From Pseudoalteromonas sp. T1lg48 (lineage in GTDB: Bacteria > Pseudomonadota > Gammaproteobacteria > Enterobacterales > Alteromonadaceae): a DNA stretch of 64,000 nucleotides. Shown one piece after another: positions 56,724-64,000 of this stretch. The notes beneath the pieces were generated by a model. The model ran no database searches and had not been told where the DNA came from. It worked only from the letters and a program-made list of their open reading frames with translations. The stretch spans positions 430,832 to 494,831 of the forward strand of contig NZ_PQCC01000002.1 of assembly GCF_002964785.1 (NCBI RefSeq), read 5' to 3'. Both the position numbers and the translations under genes were made by a program. Every line of letters starts with the position of its first letter. Position 1 is the stretch's first letter.

Positions 56724-57940
56724 GCTGCCTCCTGTACTGCTGTAGGGCTGGGTGCAACACGACGATGCCCACGGGCATTGCCCCTGGAGGTCGCCTGCTT
56801 AGTTGCCATCTTGGTTTCAAAATCGATGCGGAATAATACCCCGGCGGCAATGGCCATCACCAGCAAACTGGAGCCACCGTAAGAGATAAAGGGCAAGGTC
56901 AGCCCCTTGGTTGGCAAAATTCCGGCGCTGGCGCCAACATTGACCATGGACTGGAATGCAAACCAAATACCTATGCCCAAAGCCAAATAGCCTTCATATT
57001 CTTTATTGGCCTTAAGTGCACGTTGGCCTATCAGCAGTGCTCTAAATACCAAGGTACCCAGTAACACCAACACAGTGAATACACCGACAAAGCCTAGCTC
57101 TTCGGCAACCACGGCAAAAATAAAGTCATTGTGAGCATGGGGCATGTATTGCAGCTTCTGCACGCTGTTGCCCAGGCCTTGGCCAAACCAGCCACCTTGG
57201 CCGTAGGCCATCAGTGATTGCACCAATTGATACCCTTTACCAAAGGGATCATCCCAAGGTTCCAAGAAGCCCACTACTCGGGCCCAACGGTAAGGCTCAA
57301 ATACGATTAAGGCGATCACCAAGCCGATACCCGAGAGCATCAGGGCAAAGAACTGCCACAATTTGGCACCGGCCAAAAACAGTAAGCCGACCGTGGTCAC
57401 AAACATCACCACCACGGTGCCAAGATCCGGCTGTAACAGGATCAAACCGGCATACACAACAAAGACACTGATGGGCTTCACAAAACCCTTAAAGTTTTCC
57501 TGCACCTCGTCGCGCTTACGCACCAGATAGCCGGCCAGGTAACTAAAGAAAAACAGCTTAGCCACTTCCGAGGCCTGAATATTAATGGGGCCGAAGGGGA
57601 TCCAACGCTTCGAGCCATTGATTTCATTGCCGAGCACCAGCACCGCAACCAAGAGTCCCAACCCCATAAATAGCAGGTAGGTGTTGGCGACCTTCCACCA
57701 TTGCATTTTTACACTGGTTGCCAGGATAAATAAAAATAGCGCCATCACCATAAACACCGCCTGACGCACCATAATATGATACGGGTTATCGAACAGGCGC
57801 TCGGCTTCTGGCATGGACGCACTGGTTACCATCACAAAACCAATCCCTACCAAACACAGCAGGGTATAAAGCAGGGGAACGTCATACAACTGGCCCGAGG
57901 GTTTCAGATGCAAGAGGTCTTTAATGCGATCCCAACTCAT
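56720..57940 (-). CDS. ftsW: septal peptidoglycan glycosyltransferase FtsW (SEDS)
   Basis: This 406-aa SEDS-family membrane protein has ten hydrophobic spans and polymerises septal glycan with FtsI. Typical blocks are NGSKRWIPFGPINIQASEVA near residue 108, LLQPDLGTVVVM near residue 168 (with the catalytic Asp region later), and PHAHNDFIFAVVAEELGFVG near residue 275. The C-terminus is basic and Ala-rich. ATGA overlaps link it to murD and murG. Confidence 0.97.
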   Translation of the reverse strand: MSWDRIKDLLHLKPSGQLYDVPLLYTLLCLVGIGFVMVTSASMPEAERLFDNPYHIMVRQAVFMVMALFLFILATSVKMQWWKVANTYLLFMGLGLLVAVLVLGNEINGSKRWIPFGPINIQASEVAKLFFFSYLAGYLVRKRDEVQENFKGFVKPISVFVVYAGLILLQPDLGTVVVMFVTTVGLLFLAGAKLWQFFALMLSGIGLVIALIVFEPYRWARVVGFLEPWDDPFGKGYQLVQSLMAYGQGGWFGQGLGNSVQKLQYMPHAHNDFIFAVVAEELGFVGVFTVLVLLGTLVFRALLIGQRALKANKEYEGYLALGIGIWFAFQSMVNVGASAGILPTKGLTLPFISYGGSSLLVMAIAAGVLFRIDFETKMATKQATSRGNARGHRRVAPSPTAVQEAA

Positions 57941-59271
57941 GCCTCCCCCTCATGCACCTGTTGTGCAAAGTCGTTACCGCGCATCATGTAATTGGCATAC
58001 ATATCCAGACTGGCACAGGCCGGTGCCAGTAAAACAATGTCGCCAGCACGAGCGCAGGCTTTGGCGCAACGCACCGCTGCGGCCATATCACTGACCTGAT
58101 GAGCACCGGGCTTGAGTGCTGCAATGGCGGCACCATCTTTACCCAAACAAATCAGTTCATCGACCTGGTTGACCAGCGGCTGTTGCAAAGGCGTCAAATC
58201 GGCCCCCTTGGCATCGCCACCGGCAATTAAAATCAAGCGTCCCGGTTCGTCGGCAAAGCCGTTAATCGCGGCTATGGTAGCCCCCACATTGGTGGCCTTA
58301 GAATCGTTGAAGTAGCGTACCCCATCGAGGGTATCGACATACTGGCAGCGGTGATCCAAGCCGGTGAATTCCTGCAACGCCCGCTCAAACACGCCGGCGT
58401 CAAAGGCGAAAGGATGACATAAGGCCATCACTGCCAGCACGTTTAAACGGTTATGACTGCCGGGCAACAAACTGCTGGCACAGGGCAAAATAGGCTGTTG
58501 ACGAAAGGCAAAGTAGGCTTCACCCTCGTGCATCATGATATGGTAGTCGCCCTTGTCTAGGCCAAAGCTCATGCGCTCGGCGGTATTATCCTGCTGCGGC
58601 TCGGTGGCGGCGTCGTCGCTATTGTAAACGGCAAACTCACAGCCCTGATAAATACGCTGCTTGGCATCTATATAGCCGCCCATATCCTCATATCTGTCCA
58701 TGTGGTCTTCACACAGATTCAAAATACAGGCGCTTTTCGCTGCTAGGCTGGAGGTTGTTTCCAGCTGGAAGCTCGACAATTCTAAAACATAGGCATCGGC
58801 GTCCTGGGCCAGTAAATCCAATACCGCAGTACCGATATTACCACCAAGACCAATATGCAGACCGCCGCGCTCGAGCACTTTGGCCAGCAGGGAAACCACG
58901 GTCGACTTGCCGTTAGAGCCGGTCACCGCCAGCACCGGCTTGGTATTGATACGGGCAAATAGCTCAACATCGCCGATCACCTCCACACCGGCGGCAATGG
59001 CTTGCTGCACCTCGGGGGTGGCCAGGGCAAGTCCCGGACCAATCAAGATTAAATCGAAGGATGTCAGGTCGGCATCAGCCAAGGAACCAAAACGTTGCTC
59101 CAGGTGCGGTACGTAAGAGTCTAACCACAGTTGCGTGGGCACCTGTTGGCGCGAGTCGATCAGCACCGGCGCTAACTTATGGGCATGCAAAAAACGCACT
59201 GTGCCCAGGCCGGAAACACCCAGCCCAAGCACCGCAATACGTTTATTTTTAAGCGTCTTGATATAGCCCAT
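57937..59271 (-). CDS. murD: UDP-N-acetylmuramoyl-L-alanine--D-glutamate ligase
   Basis: This 444-aa Mur ligase adds D-Glu. It has RIAVLGLGVSGLGTVRFLHA at the start, the ATP loop VLAVTGSNGKSTVVSLLAKV near residue 113, and NLCEDHMDRYEDMGGYIDAK near residue 186. YFNDSKATNVGATIAAINGF near residue 316 is the Mur C-terminal signature. It directly abuts mraY (TAA then ATG) and overlaps ftsW by four bases. Confidence 0.98.
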   Translation of the reverse strand: MGYIKTLKNKRIAVLGLGVSGLGTVRFLHAHKLAPVLIDSRQQVPTQLWLDSYVPHLEQRFGSLADADLTSFDLILIGPGLALATPEVQQAIAAGVEVIGDVELFARINTKPVLAVTGSNGKSTVVSLLAKVLERGGLHIGLGGNIGTAVLDLLAQDADAYVLELSSFQLETTSSLAAKSACILNLCEDHMDRYEDMGGYIDAKQRIYQGCEFAVYNSDDAATEPQQDNTAERMSFGLDKGDYHIMMHEGEAYFAFRQQPILPCASSLLPGSHNRLNVLAVMALCHPFAFDAGVFERALQEFTGLDHRCQYVDTLDGVRYFNDSKATNVGATIAAINGFADEPGRLILIAGGDAKGADLTPLQQPLVNQVDELICLGKDGAAIAALKPGAHQVSDMAAAVRCAKACARAGDIVLLAPACASLDMYANYMMRGNDFAQQVHEGEA

Positions 59272-60354
59272 TTACCTAATCTTCAGTGTTGCCAATCCAG
59301 CAAGTACCAGCACGATAGAAATAATCCAAAAGCGCACGATAACACGCGGCTCCGGCCAGCCCTTTAATTCGTAATGGTGGTGAATAGGCGCCATGCGGAA
59401 TATCCGCTCGCCCCGTAACTTATATGAGCCCACCTGCAGGATCACCGACACAGCCTCCATCACGAAGACCCCGCCCATAATCACTAACACCAACTCCTGA
59501 CGCACCAACACGGCGATAATGCCAAGCGCACCACCCAGGGCCAAAGAGCCCACATCGCCCATAAAGACCTGTGCCGGATAGGTGTTAAACCACAAGAAGC
59601 CCAGGCCGGCACCGACGATGGCGGTACAGACCACAACCAGTTCACTGGTCAGCGGCAGATGCGGCAGGTGCAGATAGCTTGAAAAGTTCGCATGACCGGT
59701 CACATAGGCCATGATCGCCAGCGCCGAGGCCACTAAAATGGTTGGCACTATGGCCAAGCCGTCAAGGCCGTCGGTAAGGTTTACGGCATTGGACGTACCC
59801 ACCACGACGAAATAGGTCATGATGATGTAAAAGAGGCCCAGTTGCGGCATCACGTCTTTAAAGAAAGGCACTATCAGGGCGGTTTCCGCCGCCTGCTGCG
59901 AGCTGGCATACAGGGCAAAGGCAACGACCAGGGCAATCACCGATTGCCAGAAGTATTTCCATTTGGCAATCAAGCCCTTCGGGTCTTTACGAATAACTTT
60001 GCGATAATCATCAATAAAGCCCACCACGCCGAGTGAGCCAATCACAAACAAGGTGGCCCACACGTATTTATTGCTTAAATCGGCCCATAACAGGGTACTG
60101 ACAAAAATTGCCCCCAGGATCAGCAAGCCCCCCATGGTTGGGGTGCCCGACTTGCTTAAGTGAGACTGCGGACCGTCGTCACGTACGGTTTGACCGATCT
60201 GCATGCGCTGCAATGCGGCAATGAGTTTCGGACCAAAATACAAAGACAGCATCAGCGCCGTCAAAATTCCTAAGATGGCTCGAAGCGTTAAATAAGAAAA
60301 TACATTAAACCCGCTGTAAAACTGGGTTAGGTATTCAGCCAGCCACACTAACAT
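59272..60354 (-). CDS. mraY: phospho-MurNAc-pentapeptide translocase MraY
   Basis: This 360-aa membrane enzyme forms lipid I from UDP-MurNAc-pentapeptide and undecaprenyl phosphate. It has about ten spans and the signatures [14 protein letters not shown] near residue 67, GFIDDYRKV near residue 112, [14 protein letters not shown] near residue 188 and [20 protein letters not shown] near residue 324. Its start overlaps the murF stop read in the corrected frame (TAATG), which supports the murF frameshift interpretation. Confidence 0.98.
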   Translation of the reverse strand: MLVWLAEYLTQFYSGFNVFSYLTLRAILGILTALMLSLYFGPKLIAALQRMQIGQTVRDDGPQSHLSKSGTPTMGGLLILGAIFVSTLLWADLSNKYVWATLFVIGSLGVVGFIDDYRKVIRKDPKGLIAKWKYFWQSVIALVVAFALYASSQQAAETALIVPFFKDVMPQLGLFYIIMTYFVVVGTSNAVNLTDGLDGLAIVPTILVASALAIMAYVTGHANFSSYLHLPHLPLTSELVVVCTAIVGAGLGFLWFNTYPAQVFMGDVGSLALGGALGIIAVLVRQELVLVIMGGVFVMEAVSVILQVGSYKLRGERIFRMAPIHHHYELKGWPEPRVIVRFWIISIVLVLAGLATLKIR

Positions 60355-61738
60355 TACTTCTCTCCCTCGCCGGCTAACTGTTTGCCATGCGCCACTAAAT
60401 CTTCCACTAAAAGCTCCATGCGAGAACTGCGCGATCCCTTCACGACTACCGTAATTTTTTGTTGTGTATGTCGTAAGTCCTTAAGCATTTGCTCAAGAAG
60501 TTGGTCGCGCCCAGAAAAGTGGCGTCCGGCTTGTTCATAGACATCACTGGCGTACGGCTTAATACGCCCAGAGAATAGACGGCTTCAATGCCTTTTTGCT
60601 TGGCATATTCACCTACTTGTTGATGGTATTCACGAGCGCCTTCGCCGAGTTCATTCATGTCGCCGAGAGCTAATACCCTGAAACCAGGCACTTGCGCCAA
60701 TAAGTCAATGGCCGCTTGTACCGATCTCACGTTGGCATTGTAAGTATCGTCAATGACTGTAAGCTGACTTGTTACCTCGATAATATTCACGCGCCCTTTC
60801 ACCTGCGCCATGTTGGCCAGGCCACTAGCCACGTCCGCCAGGCGACAGCCCAGGCTGCTGGTTAATGCCGCCGCTATCAACACGTTGGTGACATTGTGCT
60901 GGCCGGGCATGGCCAGGGTCACGGGCACCCGCTCATCAGCATTGCAAAGCATAAAGGAAGGCCGAGCCAAGGCGTCTAATGTCACCTCTTCGGCCCATAC
61001 ATCCAGGTGTTCGCTGGTTGAAAACTGTTTAACCCGGCGAGTCCCCAGGCCATCGAGCCATTGTTGTTTAAACTCGCTGTCGGCATTGATCACCGCCACA
61101 CCGTCCTCTGCCAGGCCCGTGAAAATTTCGCCTTTGGCGGTGGCCACGCCCTGCAGGGAGCCAAAGCCTTCGAGGTGCGCCTCGGCCACATTACAAACCA
61201 CAGCCACATCCGGCTTGGTCAAAGCCGTGGTATAGGCAATTTCGCCAAGATGATTGGCACCGAGCTCGATCACAGCGTATTGATGCTGAGGCTCAAGACG
61301 CAACAAGGTCAGTGGTACACCGATGTCGTTATTAAAGTTGCCCTTGGTGGCCAGCACCGGGCCTTTTTGTGCCAAGATGGCGGCACACATCTCTTTTACC
61401 GTGGTTTTACCCACACTGCCGGTAATGGCGATGGTTTTTGGCGCAACGAAGGCTTTTACCGCGGCGCCAATTTGCCCTAGGGCAATACGGGTGTCGGCTA
61501 CCACCAGCTGAGGTAAGTGGGTTTCTACCGGATGAGCCACAATCACTGCCACCGCGCCTTGACGCTCGGCGACATCGATAAAGTTGTGGCCATCAAAGTT
61601 AGGGCCTTGCAGTGCCAAAAAAACCTCGCCGGCGCACAGAGTGCGGGTATCGGTATTAATATTGCTCAGGGTGCAATTACTGCCCTGATAGCTGATTCCT
61701 AAGGTTTTGGCTAACCAATCTAAGTCCATACTAATCAT
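60354..61738 (-). CDS. murF: UDP-MurNAc-tripeptide--D-Ala-D-Ala ligase MurF, frameshifted near the 3' end
   Basis: MurF adds D-Ala-D-Ala to the stem peptide. The ATP loop [20 protein letters not shown] (near residue 104), the [13 protein letters not shown] block and [16 protein letters not shown] are intact. The frame as given stops at 60446 after 430 codons with an unlikely tail. One missing base near 60553 would restore [39 protein letters not shown] and a stop at 60354-60356 that overlaps mraY, about 461 aa. The start overlaps murE by four bases. Sequence error is the likelier cause because MurF is essential. Confidence 0.92.
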
Positions 61739-63204
61739 GATGTTGCTCCTTGTGCCAATAACTGCTGCACCAAGGTGCGATCACAAAATGGCAATACCTG
61801 ATCGCCGATAATCTGGTAATCCTCGTGACCCTTGCCAGCAATAAGGACAATATCGCCCGGCTGCGCCTGAGTGATAGCCAAAGCAATGGCATTGGCTCGG
61901 TCAATTTCATACTGCACATCGACGTTGGCACTGAAACCAGCGCGGATATCATCGAGGATGGCTTGTGGGTCTTCGCTGCGCGGATTGTCACTGGTTACCA
62001 CAATACGATCGGCGTACTTTTGCGCCGCCTTCGCCATTAATGGACGCTTGCCCTTGTCGCGGTCGCCGCCACAGCCGAACACACAGGTAACCTTGCCTGA
62101 CGCATGCTGATGCAGCGCCTGTAGGGCCAATTCGATGGCATCGGGCGTATGAGCATAATCAACCACACAGGTCAGACCGTTAGCGGCGCTGTAGGCCTGC
62201 ATGCGTCCGGCGATGGGCTGTAGTTGTTTGCAGGCAGCCAACAACTGCTCTAGTGGATAGCCCAGTCCCAACAAAGTGGCCAGCGCGGCCCCCAGATTAT
62301 ACAGGTTAAACTCGCCAAACAGCGGTAAGGTGACTTCACCCTCGCCCCAACTGCTTTCGATATGCGCCTTCAAGCCATGGGGAAGGAATTGCACCTTGCT
62401 GAAATACAGATAACGGCCATGGGTGGGTGGCAGCGTTTTACGGCCATACACCACCAACTCGGGAAATTCATATTTTTCCAGCCAGGTCTGTGCCACCGCA
62501 TCGTCCTGATTGAGCACCACCAACTCGGCATCGCAATCACGCATCAGGATCAGCTTGGCATCGCCGTAGCTTTGCATATCACCATGGTAGTCGAGGTGAT
62601 CACGGGATAAATTGGTGAACACTGCGGCCTTAAAACGACTGTTGGCAACACGTCCCTGGATCAGGCCATGAGACGACACTTCCATCGCCACCAGCTCTTT
62701 TTGCTGCTCTTTTAGCTGAGCAAAGATCTGCTGCAGCTCAACACTCGAGGGTGTGGTGTTGGCCAGTTCATTGAGCTTGTCCAGCTCACCCCAGCCTAAG
62801 GTACCGATAATGGCACTGGGATGTTGGCAATGCTGAGCCAGGGTGGCGATCATCGCCGTAGTCGATGACTTGCCATTGGTGCCGGTTACCCCGACCAAAT
62901 CGAAGGCATGACTGGGCTGGCCATAAAAGCTCGCCGCCAGCTCGCTTAAACGCAGGCTGAGACGATCAATGACGATAATGCGCGCATCGTCGCAATTTAG
63001 TTCACAGCGACTGTCGGCAATCACCGCACTGGCGCCTTGGGCGATGGCTTGCTGAGCAAACTGACCGCCGTCGAGTTGATGACCTTTAATGGCCACAAAC
63101 ACATCGCCACGTTGAACGCGGCGACTATCTAATTGTAATTCGTTGACCAAGCCTATCTCGGTATCGATTCCCCAAGGGGCGAGTACTTCGCGAAGATTAC
63201 GCAT
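61735..63204 (-). CDS. murE: UDP-MurNAc-L-Ala-D-Glu--meso-diaminopimelate ligase
   Basis: This 489-aa Mur ligase adds the third stem residue. The ATP loop is LVGVTGTNGKSSTTAMIATL near residue 107, NLSRDHLDYHGDMQSYGDAK near residue 200 is the Mur centre, and SDNPRSEDPQAILDDI near residue 408 contains the DNPR motif that selects diaminopimelate over lysine. ATG 63204 has GGAGG five bases upstream; the GTG at 63210 overlaps that site. It overlaps ftsI by eight bases. Confidence 0.97.
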   Translation of the reverse strand: MRNLREVLAPWGIDTEIGLVNELQLDSRRVQRGDVFVAIKGHQLDGGQFAQQAIAQGASAVIADSRCELNCDDARIIVIDRLSLRLSELAASFYGQPSHAFDLVGVTGTNGKSSTTAMIATLAQHCQHPSAIIGTLGWGELDKLNELANTTPSSVELQQIFAQLKEQQKELVAMEVSSHGLIQGRVANSRFKAAVFTNLSRDHLDYHGDMQSYGDAKLILMRDCDAELVVLNQDDAVAQTWLEKYEFPELVVYGRKTLPPTHGRYLYFSKVQFLPHGLKAHIESSWGEGEVTLPLFGEFNLYNLGAALATLLGLGYPLEQLLAACKQLQPIAGRMQAYSAANGLTCVVDYAHTPDAIELALQALHQHASGKVTCVFGCGGDRDKGKRPLMAKAAQKYADRIVVTSDNPRSEDPQAILDDIRAGFSANVDVQYEIDRANAIALAITQAQPGDIVLIAGKGHEDYQIIGDQVLPFCDRTLVQQLLAQGATS

Positions 63205-64000
63205 CTCCACCTCCTTTTACTGCTAGGTTGGCTACCGGTTCTAAATCGGGCGCCACGTTCAGAATACGCAGCGCATTGGAAATGATTTCAGCAAAGGCCG
63301 GACCCGCGGTGGCACCGCCATAATACACATCACCACCGGGTTCGTTGACCATGACCACCACAGCCAGGCGCGGGTCGCTGACCGGACCGACACCGGCAAA
63401 ATAGCCGACATATTCGTCGCCGTATCCGCCGGCAACCGCTTTCTTAGATGTACCTGTCTTCGCCGCGACGCGATAACCGTCGACCTTCACCTTGGATGCG
63501 GTGCCGCCCTTCTCAAATACGCTTTCCATCATTTCGACAACGGCTTTAGCGTCTTGTTCTTGAAAAACACGCTCTCCGGGTAAGGGTTCTTCTTGTTTTA
63601 ATATGGTCAGAGGGCGTGAAATGCCGCCGGCACCCAGGGTCGCATAAAAGCGCGCCAACTGGGCCGTGCTCACCGAAATGGCATAACCGAACGACAGCGT
63701 GGCAATTTCAAAATCGGACCAACGGCGGTTTGGATAAAACAGGCCGCTGCTTTCGCCTATCATACCGGTGCCGGTGTCGCTGCCAAAGCCTACGCGCTCG
63801 AACAGGCCAACAAAATAATCTTTAGGCAGATCTTGGGAGATCTTCGCCACACCCATGTTACTTGAAACCTTGAGGATCTCGCGCAGTGACATCTCGCCAC
63901 GGTTACGGGTGTCTTGTACCAGGCTGCCACCAACACGCATCCAGCCCGGATAGGTGTCTATGGTATCGTTGGCGTCGATATTGCCATAATCCAAACCGGC
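63197..64000 (-). CDS. ftsI: septal transpeptidase FtsI (PBP3), C-terminal part
   Basis: The window edge cuts the gene, so only the last 267 residues are visible. The transpeptidase motif SxN is LKVSSNMGVAKI, and the KTG motif is VAAKTGTSKKAVAGGYGDEY followed by GYFAGVGPVSDPRLAVVVMV. The catalytic Ser-x-x-Lys lies outside. FtsI cross-links septal peptidoglycan with FtsW. It is upstream of murE, in the canonical dcw order. Confidence 0.96.
   Translation of the reverse strand, partial: AGLDYGNIDANDTIDTYPGWMRVGGSLVQDTRNRGEMSLREILKVSSNMGVAKISQDLPKDYFVGLFERVGFGSDTGTGMIGESSGLFYPNRRWSDFEIATLSFGYAISVSTAQLARFYATLGAGGISRPLTILKQEEPLPGERVFQEQDAKAVVEMMESVFEKGGTASKVKVDGYRVAAKTGTSKKAVAGGYGDEYVGYFAGVGPVSDPRLAVVVMVNEPGGDVYYGGATAGPAFAEIISNALRILNVAPDLEPVANLAVKGGGDA

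Overview
The window is a gammaproteobacterial chromosome segment, most likely from an Alteromonadales-type marine bacterium. The signs are a GlcNAc permease of the FucP/NagP type beside a secreted GH20 hexosaminidase, a DUF3016 protein, the fxsA/groESL/cutA/dsbD/aroQ/accBC neighbourhood, and a complete EF-P lysylation set. The genus cannot be fixed from the sequence alone.

Layout. (1) 1-11.2 kb, minus strand: a polysaccharide operon. In transcription order it encodes a large SLBB outer-membrane export protein, a Wzz-type chain-length protein, the initiating polyprenyl-phosphate sugar transferase, a GT2 glycosyltransferase, RfbB, RfbA, a Wzx-type flippase, a VioA-like sugar aminotransferase, a LicD protein and the start of an ATP-grasp protein cut by the window edge. 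Together they would make dTDP-4-keto-6-deoxyglucose, aminate it, start, decorate and flip the repeat unit, and export the polymer. No polymerase is in view. (2) 11.3-25.1 kb: housekeeping genes, namely a DUF481 outer-membrane protein, an MscS channel, tRNA-His, epmA-efp-epmB, small unknown genes, groES-groEL with a heat-shock-type promoter, fxsA, cutA-dsbD and aroQ-accB-accC. (3) 25.3-33.55 kb: an 8.2-kb integrated element in the 3' end of a tRNA-Ile2(CAU) gene, bounded by perfect 28-bp direct repeats. It carries a P4-type integrase, an unknown 250-aa protein, an AlpA regulator, a primase-polymerase/DUF3987 replication protein and a convergent restriction-modification pair. No capsid, tail or packaging gene is visible, so it resembles a small phage satellite with a defence cargo. 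(4) 33.6-45.3 kb: a thioredoxin-like protein, an HDOD protein, yjjX, yjjG, nagP, GH20 hexosaminidase, gamma-glutamyltransferase, an M13 peptidase and mutT. (5) 45.3-64 kb: secA, dciA, lpxC and the division/cell-wall (dcw) cluster from ftsZ back to ftsI, in the canonical order and tightly overlapped.

Most notable. The tRNA-Ile2 element is the best candidate for something little described. It has a 19-bp palindrome just inside attL, two tandem TGGCARTTGCCA sites before alpA, a 12-bp inverted repeat just after the replication gene with a related copy beyond the R-M pair, and an R-M pair whose two stop codons share one CTAG. Separately, two genes expected to be essential or important, murF and dciA, each show a single-base frameshift near the 3' end with an intact family-like continuation in the other frame. 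These are either sequence errors or real mutations.
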